DNA of 64,000 nt, from assembly GCA_023079485.1 (NCBI GenBank), contig CM041107.1, positions 6,530,657 through 6,594,656 on the forward strand. Reading direction: 5' to 3'. Of the stretch, positions 59,201-64,000 are shown piece by piece. The stretch comes from Archilochus colubris (lineage: Eukaryota > Chordata > Aves > Apodiformes > Trochilidae). Positions within the stretch are counted from its first letter, which is position 1; every line of letters starts with the position of its first letter. The notes below the pieces were generated by a model. It was not told where the DNA came from. It was given only the letters and a program-made list of their open reading frames with translations, and searched no databases. A program made the translations under genes and the position numbers.

Positions 59201-62200
59201 ACTTTCAATCCAAAAGACAGCAAAAGAGGGGTTTGAAGTGCTTTTGAGAGTTGGAGGTGTCTTTAACTAGCAGAGTGAAAAATAAAAAAGGTCTAAACTA
59301 AAGAGGAGAATCAGTTCCTCTTTAAAGCAGTATAAATAACTTGATGCCTTTCCACAACCACACTGTCTGGAACTGGAGAGGTCCCCAGGCAGGTTTCCAG
59401 TGTCTAGTGTCCCACCTGTCCTATGTGTTTGGTGCACGGGAGGTGTCCCCATAGGCATCATCCATGGTGCTCCCAGGGCTGGGCTGGTTTCCCTGAGGTC
59501 CACTGGTGCTGTGTGTTGGGCTGGTTGGCCACATCCTCCGAGTGAGGGAGCTCCCCAGAGCCCAAATTTGGACCTTGCTTCTGTCCTTCATGCAGGAGCT
59601 GATGATGGAGCTGGAAGAGAAGCAGGATGTCTTCCACTCCCTGCAGGACACAGCTGAGCTGCTGGCCCTGGAAAACCACCCAGCCAAGCAAACTGTGGAG
59701 GTGAGTGAGCACATGGAGGAGCCTCAAGGATGGGCTGGCAGCAGAACATCTCCCCTGGGATTGGGAAACTTGTCCCACTCCACGGGGCTGATGAAGTGTT
59801 TTATGGGGGCAGAAGAACCTCAGTGCAGTGATGGAGCTGGTTTATTCTGGGGAGTGCAATGAGAAGTTTGAGGCAATTCCTGAATGATTCCCAGCTCAAA
59901 TGAAGACATGGATACACCTGGGCAGAGCAGGAGCCTTTCCTGCAATGAGGGGATCCGGGGAATGGGCTTGGAGTTATCCAGGTTTTCAGGGTGGTGAGGC
60001 AAAGGGCTCTGGGGACATGTGTCTCCTTGGCGTTTCTCCCTGGGGTGGGATCAGACCCCTGACATCACTGCTTCAGGCTCTGCTGTCTCCTGCTCTTCCT
60101 GCATGTGTCCAAACCCTGCGGGTTGCAGCCAGACCTTGCCTGTTTATGTCCATCCCATCAGCTGGAGCTGTGTCCTTCCTGTGACCTTGCAGGGTGGGTA
60201 GATGCTCCTCGTTGATGGAGTTTGCTGTCTGTGTTCCTCAGGCCTACAGTGCAGCTGTGCAGAGCCAGTGGCAGTGGATCAAGCAGCTCTGCCTCTGCGT
60301 GGAGCAGCACGTGAAGGAGAATGCTGCTTATTTCCAGGTACTTGGGAGGGGCAGCCCAAATTTCCCTGGTGCATGAATTTCGGATGCTGCTGCTTCTCCC
60401 TTTGGTGCAGAGGGGAGGAGGGATGATTTGTGGTGCTTCTTCCTGAATCATCTCTTCCTTTGTCCACTCCCTGGAGATCATAGAATCCCAGAATGGTTTG
60501 GGTGTGAAGGGACCTCAAAGATCACCCAGTCCCACCCCCTGCCATGGGCAGGGACACCTCCCATCTGCCCAGGGTGCTCCAAGCCCCATCCAACCTTTAA
60601 CACTCCCAGGGGTGGGGCAACCACAGCTTCTCTGGGCAACCTGGGCCAGGGGCTCACCACCCTCATAGTGAAAATTTTTGTCCTAATTTCCAACCTAAAT
60701 CTCTCCTCTTCCAGTTTAAAGCCATTCTCTCTTGTCCTTCTAAGTCCCTCGTTAGGGTAAAAGGGATCTACTTCTGGGCATCCGTGTGTCCTCGTGATCC
60801 TAAGGCCAGAATAGCGTTGGAAGCTGCTGGTTGAGCTGTTGAGGTCCCTTGTGTGCTGCTGATGGCTCCGTGGCCTTGTGCAGCTTTCCCTGACCCTCTT
60901 TGCTTTTGCAGTTCTTCAGTGATGCCCGGGAATCAGAGACCTATCTGCAGAACCTGCAGGATTCCATCAAAAGGAAATATTCTTGTGACCACAACACGAG
61001 CCTGACACGGCTGGAGGACCTACTGCAGGACTCCATGGTGGGTTCTCCAACATTGCACCACCCTGGGCAGGCAATGGGTGGCTTTCCTCCTCAGGTCCAG
61101 CTTGGGGCACCTCTTGCTTCCCTGGGGAAAGCCACGCTTGTTTTATTCCTGCAGTTTCATATAACCTGGTTTGTTCCCCCATCTCGATCAATGTTCTGCT
61201 TTTCCTTGGAGCTGCTGCATGTGTTTGTAGGTGGTTGTGGGGTGCAGGCTATGTGTGACCCTGCTGGGGGGATGTGGCACTGCTGATGGTAGCTGGGTCT
61301 CATCTGGGACAGCAGCCCTTGGGTCACTTCTGTTTAGAGTAACCTTCCAGGGATTTTGTGTCTCAGAGGGGTTAGTGCCTGCTCCCTGTGCAGACCTCTC
61401 AGCAGGTTCTTCCTCCTCAGTGCCCAACGTGGTCTTCATGGAGCTGGTTGTGTCCTGATGGTGGAGGTGTCACAAGGAGCATGTAGGATGCTCCTGTTTC
61501 TGCTTTTGGAGCTGGTGCTTAGTCTGGGTAGGGGGTGGTGGTGGGACGTGGAGAAAAGCTTTATCCAGATTAAATCTCACATTAATCTGTGGCTTGGTGC
61601 TGGGGGGGGAGAGCTTGTGGCTTGGCTTGGCTGTGGCATAGCAGATGATGTGACCTTCTTGTTGGAACTGGGCTGACAAAAAGCCAACCTAAAAACCAAA
61701 GCCAAGGAGCAAAGGGTCAGCTGGTGTTTGAAACCAGGGAGGAGGGAGGGCTGGGGCTGTGGGTTAAGCCCTGAGCCACCAGTAAGGGTGCCAGGAGGTG
61801 ACATTTGAGTGTGTGGAGGCAGGTGGCTGCTTTGGCTTTGCTCTTCTAGCACACCAATGGTCTCCAGTATGTCCCCAGTGAAGCTGGGATGCCCTTGCTG
61901 AGTGGTGGTGATGGGTGCATCAGCTGGCGTAGGGCTCACCCTCTCCCCTTCCACAGGCCTGGGGGCCCCCATCTTCTCTGTTATGGTCTTGGAGTTGTCC
62001 TGGTATGTTCTCCAGTGCTACTGGGACATGGAGCAGCCAGCCTGGCTCCTGGGGTCCATATTTGTGAGCCCTGCAGCCATCTGGGGTGGGAGAAGCTTGT
62101 CTGGGCAGCCAGAGAGTGGCCACAATCAGCTGCCCTGAGCTCAGCTATTATTACTCTTTCTTACCTATTAAGTGAAAGTTGTATTTCTTCCAATCATGCT

Positions 62201-63850
62201 CCCTGGGACAGGCACAGGTAGTTTATTTAATCATTTCTTCTTTTATTTTTATTTTTCTATCCATTAAATTCTCCTCCACTGTCATCAGCACTAACCGACC
62301 CCCGGAGCTCCAAGCATGAGGGAGAACATTTTTCTGGGATCCTTTTTGAAACTTTTGCAGCCAGAATGGGCTGAGTCGCTGCTACTAATCACATGAGCTG
62401 CCAGTGTTGTGATCTGCACACATCTCCATTGGTGCTGGAGGCTCTGCCAGGGAACCTTTTCTCCTGGGTTGTCCCATCACTGAACCCAGCAGGGACTGGT
62501 GGGAATGGATTACACAGCACCTTCCTTCAACCAGCAAATTTCTACCCAACCCCAGAGGCCTCTATGATCACTCCACCCCTTCTCCTGAGATGTTTTATCC
62601 CCATAATCCATCGTATTCCCATCCCAACCCTTGGTTTAAACACACTTCCATCCTTTCCTTTAGAAGAAGGAGCATGTTTCTGTGGTCTCTCCTCCAGGCA
62701 ACTAAAGGTCTCTGGCTTTGGGCTGGAGCTTGTCCTGCTCCTGGCCCCTTACACCTCCCAGGGCTTTAGTTTTGGTGTCTGCTGTATTCTTTTTTCCCTT
62801 TTGAAAGACAGTTTTCTCTGGTCCAAGCAACACAAGAGGCAGAGGTGTGCATGTGACGTTGCAGAGCAGTGGGAGCAATAGTGGAGAAATCCCCCCCACA
62901 ACCTGAATCCTGTTCTCCCTTCCATCCCATCTCCTGACCCTTCTCCTATCCCCTTAGGGCAGCAGGATCCTCCTGATGTGTTTCTTCAGCCCTTCAGATC
63001 CCAGTGTAGCTCTTGCAGGCCAGCGTTGGGGTGGGAGGTGTTGAGATGCCTGGGAGAGACCTGTCCCTGCCTCCAGCAACCCACCCTTCATCCTTCTTTC
63101 TGCCAGGATGAGAAGGAGCAGCTCATTCAGTCCAAGAGCTCTGTTGCCAGCTTGGTGGGAAGGTCCAAAAGCATCGTTCAGCTCCGTCCCAGGAACCCAG
63201 AGCACCTTGTGCAGAGCACCATCCCCATCAAGGCTGTTTGTGACTATCGGCAGATCGAGGTGAGGGCTGGAAGGAGGGCACCTGGAGGCAGGGGAGCAAA
63301 GCCCTGGGTGCTTTAGGATGAGGTCTGTGGTGCCTCTCAAGGAAAAGCAGGAATGGAGTAGGAAGACAGGACAAAGCAGCACAGCTGGTTTTCCTGGAGC
63401 AGATTTCCATGTCTCAGATTTATTTTAGGCAGGACCTAAAGTCTTTTTCCCCACAGAGCAGGGGCTTCATCCAAATTAGCACATGGGTGGCAGCCAACTC
63501 CATTTAGCTTCCTTGTCCCTTCCTCTCTCTAAACATGAGTGTGCTGCACTGCTTGGCACCACACCAGGCATTTGCTTGAGTAAAAAAAGGCAAAAATATA
63601 TAGATTTGTGGCAGCTGAGGGGAGCTGGCAGTATGGGCAGGCATGTGCAGCCCCTCTGGTTCCTCACCATCTGGGGGGTGTTTGTGCCCTGGCAGATCAC
63701 CATCTGCAGGAATGATGAGTGTGTGCTGGAGGATAATTCCCAGAGGACCAAGTGGAAGGTGATCAACCCCACAGGGAATGAGGCTATGGTGCCCTCTGTC
63801 TGCTTCCTGATCCCCCCTCCCAACAAAGAGGCCATCGAGATGGCCACCAG
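8075..63850 (+). CDS. MACF1: MACF1, 5' part (actin-binding domain to plakin SH3)
   Basis: Spectraplakin that crosslinks F-actin and microtubules in the cytoplasm. In this window the MSSSDEE form joins 8075-8294 to the 21 exons 41070-63850 and gives about 934 residues of a protein of more than 5000; the gene continues past the right edge. Order: unique N-terminus (1-73), CH1 (about 76-181), CH2 (about 190-300), then plakin-domain spectrin-type repeats (about 311-865), and the SH3 subdomain (about 870-934, VKAVCDY-like start and [11 protein letters not shown]). Wording such as [30 protein letters not shown] and [16 protein letters not shown] identifies MACF1 rather than dystonin or plectin. The NDUFS5 homolog directly upstream agrees with vertebrate synteny. 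Every exon has GT-AG borders and matching phase. Several alternative first exons (listed separately) feed the same body. MACF1 assignment is secure; isoform use is inference. Confidence 0.95.
8295..11750 (+). other. MACF1 intron, no further exon supported
   Basis: Ordinary intronic sequence with many short overlapping frames. A TATA-like GATAAAAGG at about 9780 and a MEF2-like TTAAAAATAA at 9838-9847 are present, but no convincing first exon follows them. Confidence 0.5.
11751..12122. repeat. Minisatellite with core CACTGGGATG
   Basis: Tandem 10-11 base words CACTGGGATG(C/T)A organised in longer units. The longer unit includes ACCACTATGAGCTCACTGGG, repeated at intervals of roughly 50-65 bases with small changes. 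It stops just before the CpG island of the MAGYV exon. Confidence 0.92.
12180..12516 (+). promoter_or_regulatory. MACF1: CpG island promoter of the MACF1 MAGYV isoform
   Basis: Dense in CpG with several GC boxes (GGGGGCGGAGCC near 12318, GGCGGGGCC near 12371, GGGCGGGGC near 12410) and GGGCGTG(G/T)CC boxes that fit Sp1/KLF sites. A segment is duplicated: GGCCTAAGG-CGTGC-GGCGAT at about 12266-12302 and again at 12341-12376. No TATA box. The start codon at 12517 follows in a perfect GCCGCCATGG context. Confidence 0.75.
12517..12610 (+). CDS. MACF1: MACF1 alternative first coding exon, MAGYVPGLL isoform
   Basis: Encodes 31 residues plus one base: [14 protein letters not shown] followed by [17 protein letters not shown], then AAAG|GTACCG (phase 1). 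The [11 protein letters not shown] end followed by DERDRVQKK is the pattern of the dystonin MAGYL... N-terminus, so this is the paralogous MACF1 exon. The short peptide puts the actin-binding domain almost at the N-terminus. The Kozak context is ideal and the promoter is a CpG island, which suggests broad expression (inference). Confidence 0.93.
12690..13335. repeat. Degenerate minisatellite, unit about 50-60 bases
   Basis: Repeated phrases TGGGGTGCC(C/T)(A/G)GGG..TGAGTG, GGGTCCCTGTGTT and TCTGGGTGCCCAGGG recur through the block. The long minus-strand frame here (Pro/Thr/His-rich) is a product of the repeat. It lies in the MACF1 intron just after the MAGYV exon. Confidence 0.7.
13336..17040 (+). 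other. MACF1 intron, no supported gene
   Basis: No recognisable coding exon. It includes a GGA/GAA run at about 15180-15222 and T-rich tracts (about 13650-13670, 15025-15060 and 16240-16270). Confidence 0.5.
17041..17412 (-). mobile_element. CR1 LINE, 3' part including end of ORF2
   Basis: Antisense to MACF1. The minus strand encodes the CR1 ORF2 C-terminus: [34 protein letters not shown] and [10 protein letters not shown]. The plus-strand left edge AGAATCATAGAATCA is the reverse complement of the CR1 tail. Truncated at its 5' end, as most CR1 copies are. Confidence 0.95.
17413..21139 (+). other. MACF1 intron, no supported gene
   Basis: Only short overlapping frames. An A-rich run at about 17809-17822. 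No first-exon-like segment with a phase-1 donor was convincing. Confidence 0.5.
21140..21710 (-). mobile_element. CR1 LINE, longest copy in the window
   Basis: Minus strand encodes about 114 residues of CR1 ORF2 end ([72 protein letters not shown]). Further 5' CR1 sequence follows on the right. The tail is at the left edge. Confidence 0.96.
21711..23380 (+). other. MACF1 intron, no supported gene
   Basis: T-rich run at about 22130-22161. No exon supported. Confidence 0.5.
23381..23528 (+). promoter_or_regulatory. Possible TATA-type promoter and 5' UTR of the MNLEK exon
   Basis: TTTTAATATA at about 23382-23391 lies about 140 bases upstream of the ATG at 23529. An ATATGCAAAA octamer-like word lies at about 23345-23354. 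If used, this would be the only TATA-type start among the MACF1 promoters seen here, which would fit restricted expression. Inferred from sequence only. Confidence 0.35.
23529..23580 (+). CDS. MACF1: Candidate MACF1 alternative first coding exon, MNLEKYKK
   Basis: Encodes [17 protein letters not shown] plus one base and then AAAG|GTATTT (GT at 23581-23582), phase 1. Joined to the exon at 41070 it would read ...[13 protein letters not shown] in frame. An in-frame TGA at 23523-23525, six bases upstream, fixes the ATG as the start. The peptide is basic and looks helical, unlike the random translations around it, and codon choice (CTG, GAG, AAG, TTC) is typical of genuine exons. The donor is weaker than consensus. 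I do not recall this N-terminus from a described isoform. It could instead be a chance frame. Confidence 0.55.
23581..28882 (+). other. MACF1 intron, no supported gene
   Basis: Longer overlapping frames around 27314-28249 show no family resemblance and occur in more than one frame, so I treat them as chance. CTT/CCT run at about 28557-28594; T-rich run at about 24083-24099. Confidence 0.5.
28883..28951 (+). mobile_element. CR1 LINE 3'-end fragment
   Basis: GGTTGATGGCTGGACTTGATGATCTC, then TTTCCAACTTTAATGATTCTATG: the forward CR1 tail. Confidence 0.85.
28952..32144 (+). other. MACF1 intron, no supported gene
   Basis: Contains a T tract (30071-30088) and a GGAGGAGAA run (about 30804-30831). 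No exon supported. Confidence 0.5.
32145..32365. repeat. Three degenerate tandem units of about 72 bases
   Basis: GGGGGGCCAGGG..A..CC..TGTCC......TGTCCT.TGGGGT(A/G)CC.CAAA recurs at about 32147, 32226 and 32300. In all three units the GTACCGCAAA or GTACCCCAAA type word follows about 48-50 bases after the G run. Confidence 0.7.
32806..32886. repeat. AT-rich dinucleotide-like tract
   Basis: TATATATATG, TGTATATAC and ATACATATATTTATA words form a short AT-rich island in otherwise GC-rich introns, with partial inverted symmetry. Confidence 0.7.
33505..33622 (+). mobile_element. CR1 LINE 3'-end fragment
   Basis: AAGGCCAGGTTGGATGGGAC, then GGAGGTGTCCCTGGCCATGG, GGGTGTCGGATCTAGGTCATC and ACTTCCAACCCAAACCA match the forward CR1 3' UTR. 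Confidence 0.9.
33623..34899 (+). other. MACF1 intron, no supported gene
   Basis: Nothing recognisable beyond short chance frames and a G run at 33918-33929. Confidence 0.5.
35131..35233 (+). CDS. MACF1: Candidate MACF1 alternative first coding exon with membrane anchor, MPLSESSYL
   Basis: Encodes 34 residues plus one base and ends AGAAG|GTAGGG (GT at 35234-35235), phase 1, so it would join the CH1 exon as ...[14 protein letters not shown]. An in-frame TAG at 35122-35124 precedes the ATG, which has A at -3. Residues 11-28 ([18 protein letters not shown]) form one hydrophobic helix with a closing Trp, followed by RSRSR. This is the architecture of plectin isoform 1b, whose short N-terminus (hydrophobic stretch, Trp, then arginines) anchors plectin in the outer mitochondrial membrane. 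A dystonin isoform also carries an N-terminal transmembrane segment. A MACF1 counterpart placing the protein on mitochondria, ER or nuclear membrane is inferred. The upstream 200 bases are GC-rich and TATA-less. Confidence 0.75.
35234..39241 (+). other. MACF1 intron, no supported gene
   Basis: No additional exon with suitable phase. An A/C-rich AACCAAAAAAACTAACC stretch at about 36708-36748. Confidence 0.5.
39242..39314 (+). CDS. Weak candidate MACF1 first coding exon, MERRYLSG
   Basis: ATG in good context (G at -3 and +4) encodes [19 protein letters not shown] then RMCCI plus one base, phase 1, before GTTGGT. The peptide is basic, with four clustered cysteines (CLVCRMCC) that could be palmitoylated. 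The surrounding 39000-39320 is CpG-enriched. Against it: the donor is poor, and the frame stays open far upstream and downstream, so it may be chance. Confidence 0.3.
39315..41069 (+). other. MACF1 intron before the first common exon
   Basis: Nothing recognised. It ends in a moderate pyrimidine tract and CAG at 41067-41069. Confidence 0.6.
41070..41131 (+). CDS. MACF1: MACF1 common exon 1, start of CH1
   Basis: Encodes (D)[20 protein letters not shown]. It begins in phase 1, completing Asp from the G of any first exon, and ends in phase 0 at [18 protein letters not shown] is the first actin-contacting segment of the CH1 domain, nearly invariant among plakins. This is the shared acceptor for the alternative first exons. 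Confidence 0.98.
41132..42214 (+). other. MACF1 intron
   Basis: Contains a T tract (41461-41475) and an A tract (41607-41621). Nothing else seen. Confidence 0.7.
42215..42304 (+). CDS. MACF1: MACF1 common exon 2, CH1
   Basis: 30 codons, phase 0 to 0: [15 protein letters not shown] then [32 protein letters not shown] is the CH-domain core helix signature. Acceptor CACAG, donor CTG|GTAAGT. Confidence 0.98.
43011..45136. repeat. 2.1 kb polypyrimidine satellite (CTCTC/CTCTG pentamers) in a MACF1 intron
   Basis: Starts with TTTTTCC-type and TTTTCCTCTGC words (43011-43150), then becomes almost pure pentamers CTCTC and CTCTG, alternating in 10- and 15-base super-units. A TTCTC patch sits at about 44135-44175. 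The plus strand is nearly free of A, so the tract is homopyrimidine-homopurine apart from the G of CTCTG. It lies inside the 4.8 kb intron 42305-47108. The array is open in several frames on both strands (poly Ser-Leu-Leu or Glu-Arg-Arg-Gly) and is not coding. Confidence 0.97.
45137..46736 (+). other. MACF1 intron downstream of the satellite
   Basis: Short GAGGAAGATGATGATGAT acidic-codon run at about 45399-45424. No exon supported. Confidence 0.55.
46737..46932 (-). mobile_element. CR1 LINE fragment
   Basis: TTTGGGTGTGAAAGGACCTT, AAGCTCATCAAGTCC, then GGCAACCTGGGCCAGGGGCTC: the reverse complement of a CR1 3' region. Confidence 0.92.
47109..47186 (+). CDS. MACF1: MACF1 common exon 3, CH1
   Basis: 26 codons, phase 0 to 0: [16 protein letters not shown] then [23 protein letters not shown] is the conserved CH1 segment. 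Acceptor TTGCAG, donor CAG|GTAAGG. Confidence 0.98.
47187..48763 (+). other. MACF1 intron
   Basis: No exon or repeat family recognised beyond short chance frames. Confidence 0.65.
48764..48856 (+). CDS. MACF1: MACF1 common exon 4, end of CH1
   Basis: 31 codons, phase 0 to 0: [18 protein letters not shown] then [30 protein letters not shown] closes the CH1 domain. Donor CAG|GTAGGT. The next exon starts CH2, so the phase-0 intron separates the two CH domains. Confidence 0.98.
48857..51083 (+). other. MACF1 intron between CH1 and CH2, upstream of the MGNSLGC exon
   Basis: Contains two to three copies of a roughly 23-base word (CAGGATGTGGGGCAATGGGG) at about 50285-50340 and a T tract at 50622-50632. 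GC and CpG rise toward 51083, as expected for a promoter and 5' UTR of the next exon. Confidence 0.5.
51084..52127 (+). CDS. MACF1: Intronic first exon, MGNSLGC (putative myristoylated, CH1-less MACF1 isoform)
   Basis: ATG at 51084 in a strong context opens 347 codons up to the TAG at 52125-52127. The start [17 protein letters not shown] has Gly2 (N-myristoylation type) and Cys7 (palmitoylation type), followed by a basic cluster [16 protein letters not shown]: a classic membrane-binding combination. Then come an acidic stretch, a possible helical segment ([33 protein letters not shown]) and a Ser/Gly-rich tail. It lies between the last CH1 exon and first CH2 exon. Dystonin isoform 3 has just this design: a myristoylation motif and only the second CH domain. 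An in-phase donor GCG|GTGAGC after residue 147 (GT at 51525) would join it to ISDIYISG. The open frame continues plausibly beyond it, so a longer exon or a nested single-exon gene is possible. The true 3' border is unresolved. Confidence 0.7.
   Translation: MGNSLGCVKEPKEKAAGKAPLSPKKRVRFKRKWRGKRKAMPEAAPQEELPALGEDEEVLKKSEAASGQEGGEDPAGSRHGAEDPNPLALPPGLIVQVKQRFQGEVQKARLVLEPRRVAAAGRAALEEGTTVIARLLDNPAERDCEKAVSRLVQLQRSGTGCCRAVLLPLHGRDTDGPAQPILFPASELWKSQELGTGSSLDAWRKGGSNDPTSSIAWTCSSAAEAGTISELSTPSPMVDQLENPGVGRTSGLSSSRAREGDGHGLLASCSPSSISAAHSSSGYGSDPARRPAKGNGAGRTTASPSEGGHRLTAEGQAWRGSSGTAGGMVSVYVHPRPLFGAGWEKLV
52128..54332 (+). other. MACF1 intron before CH2
   Basis: No exon recognised. It ends in TTCCTTACAG at 54323-54332. 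Confidence 0.6.
54333..54499 (+). CDS. MACF1: MACF1 common exon 5, start of CH2
   Basis: 55 codons plus two bases, phase 0 to 2: [66 protein letters not shown] and [17 protein letters not shown] are CH2 hallmarks. Donor ACAG|GTAGGC. Confidence 0.98.
54789..54901 (+). CDS. MACF1: MACF1 common exon 6, CH2
   Basis: Phase 2 to 1: (R)[17 protein letters not shown] then [34 protein letters not shown] distinguishes MACF1 from dystonin. The following intron is only 92 bases. Confidence 0.98.
54994..55100 (+). CDS. MACF1: MACF1 common exon 7, end of CH2
   Basis: Phase 1 to 0: (D)[17 protein letters not shown] then [36 protein letters not shown] closes CH2. The last residue is Ile where I recall Thr in mammals. 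Donor ATC|GTAAGC. Confidence 0.97.
55300..55482 (+). mobile_element. CR1 LINE 3'-end fragment
   Basis: Forward CR1: GGTTGGTCAAGCATTGGAAC, GTCACCATCCCTGGAAGTG, then GATGGTTGGACTTGGTGATCT and TTTTCCAACCTTAATAATTCTG. It lies in the 610-base intron before exon 8. Confidence 0.93.
55711..55830 (+). CDS. MACF1: MACF1 common exon 8, start of plakin domain
   Basis: 40 codons, phase 0 to 0: [40 protein letters not shown]. First helical segment after the actin-binding domain. Acceptor TTGCAG, donor AAG|GTAGGT. Confidence 0.98.
55935..56030 (+). CDS. MACF1: MACF1 common exon 9, plakin domain
   Basis: 32 codons, phase 0 to 0: [19 protein letters not shown] then [13 protein letters not shown]. Spectrin-type helix. 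Donor GAG|GTGAGT. Confidence 0.98.
56278..56405 (+). CDS. MACF1: MACF1 common exon 10, plakin domain
   Basis: Phase 0 to 2: [42 protein letters not shown]. The intron that follows is 91 bases. In dystonin the epidermal BPAG1e first exon joins just after this point; here the intron is too short to hold such an exon. Confidence 0.98.
56497..56590 (+). CDS. MACF1: MACF1 common exon 11, plakin domain
   Basis: Phase 2 to 0: (R)[16 protein letters not shown] then [15 protein letters not shown]. Acceptor ACCAG, donor GCT|GTGAGT. Confidence 0.98.
56591..57329 (+). other. MACF1 intron
   Basis: T-rich run near 56620-56670. No other feature recognised. Confidence 0.7.
57330..57484 (+). CDS. MACF1: MACF1 common exon 12, plakin domain
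   Basis: Phase 0 to 2: [51 protein letters not shown]. Donor TCAG|GTGAGA. Confidence 0.98.
57612..57888 (+). CDS. MACF1: MACF1 common exon 13, plakin domain
   Basis: Longest common exon here, 277 bases, phase 2 to 0: (R)[34 protein letters not shown], then [20 protein letters not shown] and [12 protein letters not shown]. The Ser/Thr-rich middle (about residues 530-575) is a linker; the rest is spectrin-type helix. Confidence 0.98.
57889..58254 (+). other. MACF1 intron
   Basis: 366 bases, nothing recognised. Confidence 0.8.
58255..58383 (+). CDS. MACF1: MACF1 common exon 14, plakin domain
   Basis: 43 codons, phase 0 to 0: [43 protein letters not shown]. Donor GAG|GTATGG. Confidence 0.98.
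58651..58728 (+). CDS. MACF1: MACF1 common exon 15, plakin domain
   Basis: 26 codons, phase 0 to 0: [16 protein letters not shown] then [10 protein letters not shown]. The last residue is Leu where I recall Lys in mammals. Donor CTG|GTGAGC. Confidence 0.97.
58846..59007 (+). CDS. MACF1: MACF1 common exon 16, plakin domain
   Basis: 54 codons, phase 0 to 0: [72 protein letters not shown] is a strongly conserved plakin signature. Donor TCA|GTGAGT. Confidence 0.98.
59008..59595 (+). other. MACF1 intron
   Basis: 588 bases without recognised features. Confidence 0.75.
59596..59700 (+). CDS. MACF1: MACF1 common exon 17, plakin domain
   Basis: 35 codons, phase 0 to 0: [17 protein letters not shown] then [18 protein letters not shown]. 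Acceptor ATGCAG, donor GAG|GTGAGT. Confidence 0.98.
59701..60241 (+). other. MACF1 intron
   Basis: 541 bases, nothing recognised. Confidence 0.75.
60242..60337 (+). CDS. MACF1: MACF1 common exon 18, plakin domain
   Basis: 32 codons, phase 0 to 0: [16 protein letters not shown] then [16 protein letters not shown]. Donor CAG|GTACTT, weaker than its neighbours. Confidence 0.98.
60477..60766 (-). mobile_element. CR1 LINE fragment
   Basis: ATCATAGAATCCCAGAATGG, GGGACCTCAAAGATCACCC, GGGCAACCTGGGCCAGGGGC and TAATTTCCAACCTAAATCTC: the reverse complement of a CR1 3' region, inside the intron before exon 19. Confidence 0.95.
60912..61037 (+). CDS. MACF1: MACF1 common exon 19, plakin domain
   Basis: 42 codons, phase 0 to 0: [49 protein letters not shown] is conserved among spectraplakins. 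Donor ATG|GTGGGT. Confidence 0.98.
61038..63106 (+). other. MACF1 intron
   Basis: 2.07 kb, no exon, CR1 or tandem repeat recognised. Short chance frames only. Confidence 0.7.
63107..63259 (+). CDS. MACF1: MACF1 common exon 20, start of SH3 subdomain
   Basis: 51 codons, phase 0 to 0: [35 protein letters not shown], then [26 protein letters not shown] is the first strand and RT-loop start of the SH3 fold embedded in plakin domains. Confidence 0.98.
63696..63850 (+). CDS. MACF1: MACF1 common exon 21, SH3 subdomain
   Basis: Phase 0 to 2: [51 protein letters not shown] plus two bases. [19 protein letters not shown] is the n-Src and distal part of the SH3 fold. Donor CCAG|GTAACT. The next exon lies beyond the window. 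Confidence 0.98.
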
Positions 63851-64000
63851 GTAACTCTACTTGTGGGAGTTGGGGAGGGGGCTGGTGGCATGGGAATGGG
63901 CAGATCTAGGATTGGGTGGCACAGCTGATTTGGAGCAAGGGAAGGAATCCCTCATGGCTGTACAACTGCATCCATCATACCACTGCTTGCAAAGGCGAAA

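Overview
The window is vertebrate nuclear DNA and most likely avian. It carries about nine fragments of CR1 LINE retrotransposons in both orientations, in the form typical of bird genomes. It has short GC-rich minisatellites and spliced genes with GT-AG introns. Two plus-strand genes in the NDUFS5-MACF1 order known from vertebrates occupy it. There is no prokaryotic gene organisation, CRISPR array, tRNA or rRNA gene that I can see.

Layout. A G-rich minisatellite (about 95-575) and a CpG-rich promoter block precede a visibly damaged NDUFS5 locus (812-1685, complex I accessory subunit). After an intergenic stretch comes a CpG island (about 6430-6720) that probably holds a non-coding first exon of MACF1 (microtubule-actin crosslinking factor 1, a spectraplakin). 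MACF1 fills the rest of the window and runs off its right edge. Twenty-one common coding exons (41070-63850) encode the CH1-CH2 actin-binding domain, then the start of the plakin domain up to and including its SH3 subdomain. All splice phases agree, so the common exons read through without a break.

The most interesting feature is the 5' half of MACF1. Several separate coding first exons precede the common body. Two are recognisable: MSSSDEETL... at 8075 and MAGYVPGLL... at 12517, the latter resembling a dystonin N-terminus. Two more look like good but unverified candidates: MNLEKYKK... at 23529, and MPLSESSYL... at 35131, which has a membrane-anchor-like hydrophobic stretch reminiscent of plectin 1b. 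One is weak (MERRYLSG... at 39242). All five end in phase 1, exactly what the CH1 exon at 41070 needs. A sixth, MGNSLGC... at 51084, lies between the CH1 and CH2 exons and has a myristoylation-type start followed by a basic cluster. It could start a CH1-less, membrane-bound isoform like the one described for dystonin. Together they suggest a chain of promoters that puts different targeting peptides on one cytoskeletal crosslinker.

The intron between the second and third common exons contains about 2.1 kb of pure pyrimidine pentamer repeats (CTCTC/CTCTG). These create spurious giant open frames on both strands. Elsewhere the introns hold CR1 fragments, minisatellites and simple repeats, with no other gene I can support.
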